Shown here: one piece after another, positions 49,613 to 58,850 of the stretch
Numbering within the stretch: position 1 is the stretch's first letter
Layout of the letters: every line of letters starts with the position of its first letter
From: Sinorhizobium kostiense
Lineage (GTDB): Bacteria; Pseudomonadota; Alphaproteobacteria; Rhizobiales; Rhizobiaceae
Assembly: GCF_017874595.1 (NCBI RefSeq)
Contig: NZ_JAGILA010000002.1
Span: forward strand, 682,001-746,000
Direction: 5' to 3'
DNA: 64,000 nucleotides
Notes under the pieces: generated by a model
Told to the model about the DNA's origin: nothing
Database searches by the model: none
Seen by the model: only the letters and a program-made list of their open reading frames with translations
Position numbers and translations under genes: made by a program

Positions 49613-51118
49613 CTACACCGAAGGATCGGCGGCCATGGCGGCACGCCGGCGCTTCCGAATGAAGCCAACGGCCGGAAGCGCGAATGCGAGGATGGCTGTC
49701 AAAAGCAACGCGACCGTCAGAGGCGAGGTGTAGAAGATCTCAAGAGAGCCATGGGACGTAATCAGCGCCCGCCGGAAATTGGTTTCCATCATCTCGCCAA
49801 GCACCAGAGCAAGAATTATCGGAGCCAGCGGAACCTGCAGCTTTCTAAGCAGGTAACCGAGGATACCGAAGGCAGTCATCACGTAGACCGGAAACATGGT
49901 GCCCTCGGAGGCGTAGGCCCCCACAAGGCAAATTCCCGCGACGATCGCCGCGATAGCGGGACCGGGAATGTTTGCCACATGAGCCCAGGCACGCGCACCG
50001 GCAAGCCCGATGAACACCATGACCGGCACGCCGATCCAGAGCGACGCGAAGATAGTGTAGGGAATCTCGGGGTTGCGGCTGAACAGCAGAGGCCCCGGCT
50101 GAATGCCCTGGATCATCAGGGCGCCGATCATCACCGCCGTCGTCGGGGAACCGGGAATGCCGAGCGCAAGCAAAGGTGCCATCGCACCGGAGACGGCAGC
50201 GTTGTTCGCCGCTTCCGAGGCCGCGACACCCTCGATAGATCCCTTGCCAAATCGCTCCGGAGTCTTGGAAGTTTTCTTGGCCACCGCATAGGCAATAAAG
50301 GAGGCAATGGACGCGCCCGCACCGGGAATGATGCCGATGATGTAGCCGAGCACCGAGCTTCTAAAGACGACGCCGTTGAGCGACCATAGGCCCTTCCAGT
50401 TCCAGGTGCGCCAGCCGCCAAGCGGCGCGCTCTTGATCTTGGCTGTCACGCCCTCTTCGACGAGGAAGAGGACCTCCGAAAGCGCATAAAGCCCCAGCAG
50501 CACCGGCACGAGGGGCAGTCCCTCGAAGAGCTCTACCGACGCGGCAAAACGTGGCGTGCCGGTCTGCGTATCCAGCCCGACCGTCGCGAGCGCGAGACCG
50601 ATGCCCATCGCGACCGCGCCCTTGACAACCGAGCCCTCCGCAAGGCCGACCACCAGGCTGAGCCCGACAAGCGCCAGAGCGAAGTATTCACCGGGTCCGA
50701 ACCGCAATGCGAATTCCGAGAGCGGAACGGCGGTAAACAGCAGGAACAGGGCACTGATGAAGATACCGATGCCGGATGTGACGATCGACACCAGGAGGGC
50801 TTCGCCCGCCTTTCCCTGCTGGCTCAGCGGATAGCCGTCCCAAGCCGTCGCGACTGCGGCCGACGTGCCGGGCGAGTTGATGAGAATGGCGGTGATCGCG
50901 CCGCCATATTCTGCCGCGGCATACAAGGCCACCAGGCCAACGATCGAGACGACGGGGTCAAGCCCGTAGGTGAATGGGATGAGCAATGCGACGCCGAGAC
51001 TGGGGCCGAGACCAGGAATCGCCCCGATGAGATAACCGACGAGCGAGCCGAAGATGAGGCTCAGCCACACCAGCGGATCGCCGAACGCCGAGAAGCCTGA
51101 GAGAAGGTTTTCAATCAT
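49613..51118 (-). CDS. Tripartite tricarboxylate transporter large permease (TctA)
   Basis: A 501-residue inner-membrane permease. The glycine- and proline-rich LIGAIPGLGPSLGVALLIPF and ILINSPGTSAAVATAWDGYP segments are the TctA signature; the second half repeats it (IIGIIPGAGASIASFIAYAV and LALGIPGSPTTAVMIGALM). Around twelve hydrophobic segments are present. The start has GAGGGG before it, nine bases past the tctB stop. Confidence 0.94.
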   Translation of the reverse strand: MIENLLSGFSAFGDPLVWLSLIFGSLVGYLIGAIPGLGPSLGVALLIPFTYGLDPVVSIVGLVALYAAAEYGGAITAILINSPGTSAAVATAWDGYPLSQQGKAGEALLVSIVTSGIGIFISALFLLFTAVPLSEFALRFGPGEYFALALVGLSLVVGLAEGSVVKGAVAMGIGLALATVGLDTQTGTPRFAASVELFEGLPLVPVLLGLYALSEVLFLVEEGVTAKIKSAPLGGWRTWNWKGLWSLNGVVFRSSVLGYIIGIIPGAGASIASFIAYAVAKKTSKTPERFGKGSIEGVAASEAANNAAVSGAMAPLLALGIPGSPTTAVMIGALMIQGIQPGPLLFSRNPEIPYTIFASLWIGVPVMVFIGLAGARAWAHVANIPGPAIAAIVAGICLVGAYASEGTMFPVYVMTAFGILGYLLRKLQVPLAPIILALVLGEMMETNFRRALITSHGSLEIFYTSPLTVALLLTAILAFALPAVGFIRKRRRAAMAADPSV

Positions 51119-51127
51119 GGCAGCCCC

Positions 51128-51628
51128 TCAAGGAAAGACAACGTTCAACGCAAGCGCGAACACAACATAGATGAATGCGACCAAGCCGATGGACACGCCC
51201 AGCACATGCAGGATGCGGCGCTCGCCAGCCGCCACCATGATCGCAGCGGAGAAGAGCGCGGTGCAGAGATAGACACCCAGCGTTTCAAAGGTCACGGCCT
51301 GACCGACAAGGAGTAGAGCGACGGTCAGAACAAAAAGCGGTCGCCGCCAACGGCTGTCGGCTTTCCCCATCTTGCCCATATGCCGCGCGACCGCGAGACC
51401 GATCATCGATAAGGTTGCAATACCAGTCCCGAAGGCAACGAGAAGCGGGAAGCCGCCTGCGCCGACATCCGTTGAATTGAACGGCTTCGGCAAGTGGTAC
51501 GCCTCGACGACGTACCAGGAGAGAATCGCGAGCACGATCAGGCCAGTCGCGATTTCTAGTATCGACAAAGGTATGCGGACATAGCCCTGCACGGGCTCCT
51601 CGCCCTTGTTGAGAGCCTCATTCTCCAT
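51128..51628 (-). CDS. Tripartite tricarboxylate transporter small permease (TctB)
   Basis: A 166-residue protein with four hydrophobic segments, matching the TctB layout. The start at 51628 follows AGGAGGAG and gives MENEALNKGEEPVQGYV; the longer upstream reading is not conserved. It is followed directly by tctA, so tctB-tctA are probably translated from one transcript. Confidence 0.88.
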   Translation of the reverse strand: MENEALNKGEEPVQGYVRIPLSILEIATGLIVLAILSWYVVEAYHLPKPFNSTDVGAGGFPLLVAFGTGIATLSMIGLAVARHMGKMGKADSRWRRPLFVLTVALLLVGQAVTFETLGVYLCTALFSAAIMVAAGERRILHVLGVSIGLVAFIYVVFALALNVVFP

Positions 51629-51848
51629 TGGTCTCCTCCTTGCTGCCGTCTTTCGGCAAGTGCCGCGCGACAGCCATATCCTCCAGCGCCGTTCGATGTG
51701 TTGTGAGATGACGGCGCAAAGAGGCACGCCCTGCGGCACGGCCTCGATCTTCGTTATGGGCAATGAGAGCAGTGAATTGAACTGAGTATATATTGGGCAG
51801 AATGTTCATTCGCTTTGGTCAAGCTGGCCACGCACGCGAAGGCGGACG

Positions 51849-52955
51849 TCACGGCCGCCGATCCGAACCGTTGCGGCCGTCGCGGCAATTTCGGCGACGC
51901 TCAAATCTGTGGATCATCCGGATGATCCAGGGAATGTTCGGCATCAGGATGAAGATGCGGGTCAAATGAAAGGCTGTGATCAGCGCGACATCCTGGCCCA
52001 GAAACTTCGCTGTCAGCGCCATCTCGGTGACGCCGCCCGGTGCAGTGCCCAGCACCATCAGCTCCCAGCTCAGTCCGGCCATCCTGGAGACGATGACGGC
52101 GATCATCGCCGTAAGAGCGAGCATGAGAAGCGTCGTGCCGATGGAAGCCGTGACGAGTCGCCCGGCCGCAGCGAAGAGTGATCTGCGGAAGGTCGAGCCA
52201 AGCCAGACGCCAAGAATGATCTGCGCGCCGGAAAGAACGACTGACGGATAGAAGGACGGGGCAACGCCAAGCGCCGAAATGGCCGAGGAGGCAGCCAAGG
52301 GACCAAGGAAGAAGGGATTGGGCACACGACATGCTCGGGCCAGCAACGCCCCGGCCATTCCTATACCGGCGAGAAGGACAACACCAATTGCCTCGAGCTC
52401 GGGCGTTGTCCGCACCATGTCGCGAGTTGGCCATCCATCGATTATGTAGATGGCGACGGGAACCAGGACCACAACGGACGCGATCCGCACGGTCTGCGAG
52501 AGTATGACCGGTCCCGGATTGCATTTGTAGCGTTCGGCCATCACGGCTGCCTCCACCGGACTTGTCGGCAAAGAGGAGAGAAAGGCTGCGGTCAGATTCA
52601 GATTGGCCACACGCGTGAGCAAGAGAGCGACCACGAGCGCGCAGCATGCCGTGGCGAGTGCCATCCCGATCAGGAGCGGTGCGAAAGCCAGGAGCATGGC
52701 GAATGCGGCGGGTGAGAAATACACGCCCACCTGCGACGCAATGACGATCTGGCCGATCGGCCGTGTCTTGACGGGTATGGTGATGTCGACCACGCCCGTC
52801 AGGTAGAGCGATGCCGTGGCAAGCAGCGGTCCGATCATCCATGGCAGCGGCGAACCGATCCATGCCGCAAACGCCCCAGCGCCAGCACCGAACAGGTACA
52901 CAGCGACAAGGCGCGCCAGAAGCTGGCGGTCGGCGGTTTCACCCGATGGCGGCAC
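51849..52955 (-). CDS. AbrB family membrane protein
   Basis: A 368-residue polytopic protein of the AbrB family (also annotated as putative ammonia monooxygenase). FAAWIGSPLPWMIGPLLATA and ASQVGVYFSPAAFAMLL near the N-terminus, and APGGVTEMALTAKFLGQDVA near the end, are the paired family motifs. The start is a GTG at 52955. AbrB proteins are often encoded next to tripartite tricarboxylate transporters, as here, but a shared function is not established. Confidence 0.88.
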   Translation of the reverse strand: MPPSGETADRQLLARLVAVYLFGAGAGAFAAWIGSPLPWMIGPLLATASLYLTGVVDITIPVKTRPIGQIVIASQVGVYFSPAAFAMLLAFAPLLIGMALATACCALVVALLLTRVANLNLTAAFLSSLPTSPVEAAVMAERYKCNPGPVILSQTVRIASVVVLVPVAIYIIDGWPTRDMVRTTPELEAIGVVLLAGIGMAGALLARACRVPNPFFLGPLAASSAISALGVAPSFYPSVVLSGAQIILGVWLGSTFRRSLFAAAGRLVTASIGTTLLMLALTAMIAVIVSRMAGLSWELMVLGTAPGGVTEMALTAKFLGQDVALITAFHLTRIFILMPNIPWIIRMIHRFERRRNCRDGRNGSDRRP

Positions 52956-53021
52956 GCGCGTGGCCCCCGCTCGACAGGTCTTCGCTGTTCCGCACCGCGC
53001 AGCATAGGCATCGAGATGACG

Positions 53022-53837
53022 TCATTTCGCCTGCCATTGCGTACCGAATTGCCACGCGGGGCCTCGTTCTCGCGCGGACAGGAAGTCGACTACCGCGGCG
53101 TCGAACTCTTGTGGACGTTCGATATTGATCGAATGTCCGCCTTCGATGTCGATGATGGCGATGTGGGGATGCGCCTCGGATAACCAATTCCGGGCAGGCT
53201 GGAATTGGTTTTCCCAGCGGCCGTTAATGAGAAGCGTCGGGGTGCGCAGATCGCCGAGTCGTCCACGTACCGAAAGCACCGGTGTCGCCTGTTCGAGAAG
53301 CAGGGCAATTCCTGTAGCATCCGTCGCGTCTGCATCCTTGCTGAGCATGTCGCGAACGTCCGGCGGAAACCGCTTGGCATGGCATGGGTGATAGGTCATC
53401 CGGCGCATGGCGGCATGTCCATTCCTGCGGATGTCTTCGATAGATGCCCGATTGCGCTGGTCGTCCGTTTGCGTCCAGTCGGCACGCAAGGCGCCGTTTG
53501 CATTCGTGAAGATCTGCGCGAGGACGCGCTTGGGGTACGTCAGGGCATAGCGCAACGTCAGTGCCGCACCGAAACTCTGACCGCAGATATGCCACTTGTC
53601 GATCTGCAGACGCTCGCGAACCGCATCGATCGCCTTCACGACCGCCTCCGGGGTTGCGGCGCTCGGCTCGCCTGGAGTGGGTGAAAGCCCATGAGCGGGC
53701 AAATCAATTCGGACGCGCCGGAAATGCTTGGCGAGTTCCAGATTCGGAATCCAATGGTTCCGGCTCGACAACAGGCCGTGAACCAGCAGCAGCGGCGGTT
53801 GCCCGCGGTCAGGATCAGCTTCAAAATAGAGTTTCAT
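53022..53837 (-). CDS. Alpha/beta hydrolase (enol-lactonase-like)
   Basis: A 271-residue alpha/beta-hydrolase-fold enzyme. The HGLLSSRNHW oxyanion region, the nucleophile elbow CGQSFGAALTL (Ser) and a C-terminal GGHSINIERP (His) are visible. The general form resembles 3-oxoadipate enol-lactonase and related carboxylic-ester hydrolases. The start at 53837 was chosen because the ORF upstream is not conserved. It is the first gene of the minus-strand part of the block and is divergent from the FadB-like gene. Confidence 0.85.
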   Translation of the reverse strand: MKLYFEADPDRGQPPLLLVHGLLSSRNHWIPNLELAKHFRRVRIDLPAHGLSPTPGEPSAATPEAVVKAIDAVRERLQIDKWHICGQSFGAALTLRYALTYPKRVLAQIFTNANGALRADWTQTDDQRNRASIEDIRRNGHAAMRRMTYHPCHAKRFPPDVRDMLSKDADATDATGIALLLEQATPVLSVRGRLGDLRTPTLLINGRWENQFQPARNWLSEAHPHIAIIDIEGGHSINIERPQEFDAAVVDFLSARERGPAWQFGTQWQAK

Positions 53838-54098
53838 GGAGTGCCGATGTTTCCCCGCTCCAGCCGAGAACTTACCGGTTAAAGCGGCGGAGTTGCACCT
53901 GCGTATTGGCAAGTCCAGATCAAACAATTGGTTATGTTACTGCCCATTCATTCCTCGCTATAGACGCAGTTCACAAGGCGCATGCTGTCGGGCCGCAAAA
54001 GTGGCGCCCGAAATTTGCCGGTCCCGCGGCTCCGCGGTTGTGGCGGTACACCGCCCTAGAGAGCGGCAGCGCCATCCTTGATTGGAAGTGGAGGACTT
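53838..54098. promoter_or_regulatory. Divergent promoter region of the catabolic block
   Basis: This 261-base gap separates the alpha/beta hydrolase (minus) from the FadB-like gene (plus). It is AT-richer than the genes (aaacaattggttatgttact near 53916-53935), as expected for promoters, and is a likely binding site for the GcvA-like regulator at 40.4 kb. No unambiguous operator is seen. Confidence 0.35.
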
Positions 54099-56078
54099 AT
54101 GACATCCTTTGTCAGCTACGAATGCCGCGACGGGCTCGCGATCGTCACCATCGACAATCCGCCGGTCAACGCGTTGAGCCACGTCGTCAGGGCGGGTCTC
54201 ATCGATGCGGTGCACGCAGTGGAAGAGGATGCGGCCGTCAGAGCCGTGGTTCTGCGATGCGCCGGTCGAACCTTCGTGGCCGGCGCCGACATTCGCGAAC
54301 TGGGGCAGCCGCCGCAGGCGCCGATCCTGCCGGAAGTGATAGAGGCGATCGAAGGCGCGCGCGTGCCGTGGATTGCAGCAATTCATGGAACGGCCCTCGG
54401 CGGAGGATTGGAGTTGGCGCTCGGCTGCCACGTAAGGATCGCCGACCCAGGAACGAAGCTCGGTTTGCCCGAGGTGAGCTTGGGCACGATCCCCGGCGCT
54501 GGCGGTACCGTGCGCCTATCGAGACTGGTGCCGATCGCTGATGCCGTCGAACTCGTGACGAGCGGCAAGCCAATTGATGCCGATCGGGCCCTGAAGATCG
54601 GGCTCGTCGATCGCATCGCCGAAGGTGATCTGCTGGAAGCTGCAGAAGCGCTCGCGCGCGAGCTGCTGACCCACCCCATGCCTGCACCCTTGGTCGATCG
54701 GCCCTGCCCGGATGCGGAGACGGTCGATTGGAATTCGACCGCGACGGCGCTCGCCCGAAAGGCGAGAGGTGCGCAGGCGCCACTGGAAGCCTTGGAGGCC
54801 GTTCGCGAGAGTATTTCCCTCTCGGGCCGCGACGCCTTGAGGAAGGAAAGGGAGCGTTTCCTGAGGCTCGTTGCTTCCGAGGAGGCCGCGGCTCTTCGCT
54901 ACGCCTTCTTCTCGGAACGGAATGCGGGCAAGAGCCTTGCAGCCATCAAGGCCGAACCAGCGGATCTTTCTCACGTGGGTGTCGTTGGCGGCGGCACCAT
55001 GGGAGCCGGCATCGCGGTCGCGCTGCTCTTGTCAGGCACCGCCGTAAGCTTGCTCGAGCGGGACGAGGCTACAGTTGCGGCGGCGCGGCAGCGGGTTCTC
55101 GAGACCCTGCAGGCAAGCGCTGCGCGGGGCGCGATCACGCTGACGCAGGCAGACGACGCTCTCGAACGGCTGACGGCGACACACGATTACGTCTCGCTGT
55201 CCGCCTGCCCCCTCGTGATCGAGGCGGTGTTTGAGGATGTCGACGTCAAGAAACAGGTGTTCGCTCAACTTGATGCGGTCATGCCGCCCGAGGCAGTTCT
55301 GGCGACCAACACGTCCTACCTCGACGTCGACGCCTTGGCAGAAACGACGGCCGACCCAGCCAGGGTGCTTGGTCTGCACTTTTTCGCACCCGCCCACGTC
55401 ATGAAGCTGTTGGAAATCGTCCGCGGCAAGCGCACGATTGATCGCGCTCTGGCGACCGGCTCGGCTCTTGCCAAGCGGCTGAAAAAAATTGCGGTGGTGT
55501 CGGGCGTCTGCCATGGCTTCATCGGCAACCGGATCCTGGCCGCCTATCGGCGGGACTGCGAGTTCATGCTTCTCGAGGGGGCTTTACCGGCACAGATCGA
55601 TAGCGCCATGAAAGCGTTCGGTTTCCCCATGGGCATCTTCGCGGTCCAGGACCTGAGCGGACTTGATATTGCCTGGGCGCAGCGCAGGGCCGCTCGCGCG
55701 ACGCGAGACAGGTCGCAGCCGTACTGCCACATATCAGACAGGCTGTGCGAGCTTGGACGATTGGGACGTAAGGCGACGAAAGGCTGGTACGATTACAGTA
55801 CAGGCGAGCCCCAAACCGATCCGGCAGTCACGCGCATCATCGAGGACGAGAGGGTAAGGACAGCTTCGACCGTCCGGGGATTTTCGGACGGGGAGATCAT
55901 TCGGCGGATCATCAGAGTGATGCAGCAGGAGGGCGAGGCGCTTCTTGCCGAAGGAATTGCCGAAAGCGCTGCCGATATCGATGTTGTGATGGTCTCAGGC
56001 TATGGCTTTCCCCGCCATCGCGGCGGGCCCATGTACATGTCGGGAAGCAAAGCACTGCAAGCGGCTGATGCTCCATAA
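54099..56078 (+). CDS. FadB-like enoyl-CoA hydratase/3-hydroxyacyl-CoA dehydrogenase, short C-terminus
   Basis: A 659-residue beta-oxidation fusion. The hydratase half has AGADIREL and GTALGGGLELALGC; the dehydrogenase half has the NAD-binding GGGTMGAG (297-304), LATNTSYLDVDALAE and GLHFFAPAHVMKLLEIV. The start at 54099 follows GTGGAGG. Family members usually continue for another 30-40 residues after GGPMYM; here the sequence ends SGSKALQAADAP, so the C-terminus seems shortened or altered. It would form the 3-oxoacyl-CoA for the thiolase. Confidence 0.9.
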   Translation: MTSFVSYECRDGLAIVTIDNPPVNALSHVVRAGLIDAVHAVEEDAAVRAVVLRCAGRTFVAGADIRELGQPPQAPILPEVIEAIEGARVPWIAAIHGTALGGGLELALGCHVRIADPGTKLGLPEVSLGTIPGAGGTVRLSRLVPIADAVELVTSGKPIDADRALKIGLVDRIAEGDLLEAAEALARELLTHPMPAPLVDRPCPDAETVDWNSTATALARKARGAQAPLEALEAVRESISLSGRDALRKERERFLRLVASEEAAALRYAFFSERNAGKSLAAIKAEPADLSHVGVVGGGTMGAGIAVALLLSGTAVSLLERDEATVAAARQRVLETLQASAARGAITLTQADDALERLTATHDYVSLSACPLVIEAVFEDVDVKKQVFAQLDAVMPPEAVLATNTSYLDVDALAETTADPARVLGLHFFAPAHVMKLLEIVRGKRTIDRALATGSALAKRLKKIAVVSGVCHGFIGNRILAAYRRDCEFMLLEGALPAQIDSAMKAFGFPMGIFAVQDLSGLDIAWAQRRAARATRDRSQPYCHISDRLCELGRLGRKATKGWYDYSTGEPQTDPAVTRIIEDERVRTASTVRGFSDGEIIRRIIRVMQQEGEALLAEGIAESAADIDVVMVSGYGFPRHRGGPMYMSGSKALQAADAP

Positions 56079-56174
56079 GTATCCAGCCACTCCGTTTCAG
56101 CGTTGTTTCGATCTTGGCACACCCTCGCGCGCGAAGGTTCACTCACGATTGCTTCCCAAGGCGGAGATCAAACC

Positions 56175-56909
56175 ATGACAACAATCGTAACCATTCCGGG
56201 CATCATGTCTGATGCTCGCACCTGGAGCACCATCGCGGATGCGTTGAAATGCGAGGGAACAACCGTGCATGTGGCCGATACAAGCAGCGATATGACGTTG
56301 GAAGGGGTGGCAGCACGCGCGCTGTCTGAAGCACACGGCGAGTTGATTGTCCTGGCACATTCGATGGGTGGTCGCGTAGCCATGGAAATGGGCCGCCAAG
56401 CACCAAAACGTATCCGGGCCATGGTTCTCGCCAGTACGAATGCCGAAGGCCCAGATGTACATGAAGCCCCTCAGCGCGAGGCCCGCATCGCAGAAGCGAA
56501 TGCCGACATGATTGCCTACGCGCGTGGTTGGATTCCGAAAGTGATCTCGGCTGCAAGTATGCGGAACGCGGACTTGGTGTCTCGTATTCAAGAGGTGGTC
56601 GAAGATTGTCCGCCTGAGGTGCACGAGCGGCAGAACCGTGCACTGCTCGTGAGACCCGATGCTACTACATACTTAGGCACGTTCGAGTTTCCGGTGTTGC
56701 TGATTACCGGTTCAGAAGATCGTTTGTCGACAGCCGTCGCGCACGATGCCATCGCAGGGATGCTGCAGGACGCCGAATCCGTGATCATAGAAGATGCTGG
56801 TCATCTGCTTCCCCTCGAACAGCCACGAAGAGTTTTCGAGACCATCAAAGACTGGCTTTCCCGCAAGGCCTTGCACCGACCTGAGTACAGTACTCGAAAG
56901 ATACGCTAA
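56175..56909 (+). CDS. Alpha/beta hydrolase
   Basis: A 244-residue alpha/beta hydrolase. The nucleophile elbow is LAHSMGGRVAMEMG, the acid is in TGSEDRLS and the His in EDAGHLLPLEQP. The start at 56175 has GGAG nine bases upstream and gives MTTIVTIPGIMSDAR. It follows the FadB-like gene by 96 bases on the same strand. Codon use is somewhat AT-richer than in the core genes, consistent with a different origin. Substrate unknown. Confidence 0.88.
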   Translation: MTTIVTIPGIMSDARTWSTIADALKCEGTTVHVADTSSDMTLEGVAARALSEAHGELIVLAHSMGGRVAMEMGRQAPKRIRAMVLASTNAEGPDVHEAPQREARIAEANADMIAYARGWIPKVISAASMRNADLVSRIQEVVEDCPPEVHERQNRALLVRPDATTYLGTFEFPVLLITGSEDRLSTAVAHDAIAGMLQDAESVIIEDAGHLLPLEQPRRVFETIKDWLSRKALHRPEYSTRKIR

Positions 56910-57204
56910 GAATCAGGCCATGCCGGCGGTGAACACCTGCTGGATTTCTGGTAGCAATCCGGCACACCCTGATCCAAGAGGCTGCGTCGCCTTCGAACCG
57001 CGACGCCCTTCGGAGCGCCCTGGTTGCCGACCGGGCGATACTGGACTGCGACGTTCTCAAACGCCAGCCAGTGTGTTGAGACTGAGCAGAAATCGCGGGC
57101 TGTGCGGCGCGCAAATGCGCCCGTTTCGGGCTCGACCGCAATGGCTTCCGCGCGCATTGCCGTCACTCAGCAGTTGGCTGTCCAAGCTCGCGCTTAGGCC
57201 CCAG
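56910..57204. other. Stretch without a supported gene
   Basis: Only overlapping, unconserved readings on both strands. One minus-strand reading (56906-57166) contains YRPVGNQGAPKGVAVRRRR, which I do not recognise. It may be a fragment of a lost element. Confidence 0.35.
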
Positions 57205-57607
57205 AAGCGGAAATTATTGCCGCTCGCCCGCCCTGTTGACTGAGGCCCAAAGCCAGGGCACAAAGATGGCATCCACGGTCGCTCGCGATGGGAAAACGTA
57301 GGGAATTTCAAGGCTTTTCCGCTAAGCCTTTGAAATCATGTGAGAATCCAAGGTCCCCAGGCAGGCAAAATTTACGCCTGTAGCACCTCGTTCTCATCTG
57401 CCGATCGTCCGAAAAAATTCCGCAGGTTTTACAGCTACATGCTCCCTTTTCCGCGCTGGTAGCTGCAGCTTCCCGCTACGCCGATGTCGCAATCTACGAT
57501 CGCACGAAAACTGGCTGGGGACCCAAATTTGTCAGGGGCAAATTCTTCCGCTTTGCGCCTAGGAGCTGTCATCTGCCGCCCCGTCGGCGCTGGCACGTTT
57601 CGACCCA
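57205..57607. repeat. Right copy of about 400-bp diverged direct repeat
   Basis: Same orientation as the block at 39687-40085, sharing aagcggaaattattgccgct, tggcatccacggtcgctcgc, gatgggaaaa, ttttacagctacatgc and tcgcacgaaaa-type stretches, with scattered substitutions and small indels. GGTCCCCAG and CTGGGGACC, and CAGGC-N9-GCCTG, are kept in both, which points to a conserved structure rather than a protein. Confidence 0.85.
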
Positions 57608-57692
57608 ATGCTGTCACTCAAGGATAGCGGTCGGAGTTTCCGGTGTCAGCTTCAAAAGCGGGCACCCAGTTGTGCTCGCTGGATCTGCTCTC

Positions 57693-58838
57693 TCAGTTTG
57701 CCCCTGCTGGGCCACTGAACTTCCGGGGAATGAGTTTTGGTGCGGAGACACGAATGCGATCGTCGCCAGAACGGTCTCGCTGGAGAGCTGATCTCTGCTG
57801 CGTGGCGAAATTCAACTGAACCTTCATAGCGCTCCGGCGATCTCCAGCGAGATCGAAGGCAGCGATCGCCTCATCGACGGGCAAGCTGTGGCTGATCAAT
57901 TCTGACAGGTCCACTTTGCCGCGGGAGATGAGATCGACAGCTTGGCCAAACTCCTCATCGAAGCGGAAACTGCCGATTACTTCGATTTCCTTGGTGACGA
58001 CCGAAGGTAGCGCAAATTGCATTGGCCCGCCCAGGCCGACGGCGACCAGCCGACCCCGCGGCCGCAAGCAGTCCAAAGCCGTTGCAATTGCAGATGGATG
58101 ACCGGAGCAGTCGAAAGCCACGTCGATTTTACCCTTGCCGGCCTTGTAGCGATCGAGACCGCTCGCATCGGGGGCCACCACGACAAGCTCGTCAGCGCCG
58201 AGACTCGCGGCCACCGCAAGCGGCTCCTGGACGACATCGCATGCGATGATGTAGGAGGCGCCGGCATGGCGCGCCGCCGCAACGGTCAAACAACCGATCG
58301 GCCCGCAACCGGATACCAGAACCGTTGCCCCGAGCAGCGGGCCCGCGCGCTTGACCGCGTGCAGGCAAACGGCAAAGGGCTCCGCGAGCGCGGCAGGGCC
58401 GGCATCAGTGCCGGGACCAACAGGAAACACCCGTTTCTCGGGAACGATGATGCTGTCACGGAACATGCCCTGTGCATGCGGAAAACGCATGGCGCTACCG
58501 CTGAACACCATGTCGTGGCACTCGTTGCGGAGACCTCGGCGGCATTCTTCGCATTTGCCGCAGGGCATGGATGGGTTGATCGCGGCGAGATCACCCGGCC
58601 CGACGCGCGTCACGCCTTTGCCGACCGCCGTGATCACCGCGGACACCTCGTGGCCGAGGATCATCGGCTCCCTGAGGCGTACGGTGCCAAAGCCGCCGTG
58701 ATGATAGTAATGCAGGTCCGATCCGCAGATTCCGCCTGCGACGACGCGAACGAGTACCTCTCCTTCGCCAGGATCGGCGACCTCCGGTAGCCGTTCCAGA
58801 CGGAGGTCATGGGGAGCGTGAGCGACGACAGCGCGCAT
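57693..58838 (-). CDS. idnD: Zinc-dependent dehydrogenase, L-idonate 5-dehydrogenase-like, extended C-terminus
   Basis: A 381-residue medium-chain dehydrogenase. Catalytic zinc ligands Cys38 (GICGSD), His63 and Glu64 (LGHE) and structural zinc Cys93, Cys96, Cys99, Cys107 are complete, with the NAD(P)-binding SGCGPIGCL. It should oxidise L-idonate to 5-ketogluconate. Relatives usually end just after MKVQLNF; here 37 extra residues (from about base 57806) follow and are unlike the family, at the edge of the island. The start has AAGGAGG upstream. It is the last gene of the operon with the SDR and the dehydratase. Confidence 0.88.
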   Translation of the reverse strand: MRAVVAHAPHDLRLERLPEVADPGEGEVLVRVVAGGICGSDLHYYHHGGFGTVRLREPMILGHEVSAVITAVGKGVTRVGPGDLAAINPSMPCGKCEECRRGLRNECHDMVFSGSAMRFPHAQGMFRDSIIVPEKRVFPVGPGTDAGPAALAEPFAVCLHAVKRAGPLLGATVLVSGCGPIGCLTVAAARHAGASYIIACDVVQEPLAVAASLGADELVVVAPDASGLDRYKAGKGKIDVAFDCSGHPSAIATALDCLRPRGRLVAVGLGGPMQFALPSVVTKEIEVIGSFRFDEEFGQAVDLISRGKVDLSELISHSLPVDEAIAAFDLAGDRRSAMKVQLNFATQQRSALQRDRSGDDRIRVSAPKLIPRKFSGPAGAN

Positions 58839-58850
58839 GAATGTACCTCC

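Noticed and set aside
44780..56078. Assigning the catabolic block to phenylacetate or protocatechuate degradation
   Set aside because: No ring-activating, ring-cleaving or oxygenase genes are present; only generic CoA and beta-oxidation enzymes are seen.
32848..57692. Matching attachment-site duplication of the tRNA-Gln 3' end
   Set aside because: By eye I found no second copy of the terminal tRNA bases; the 400-bp direct repeats are unrelated to the tRNA sequence.
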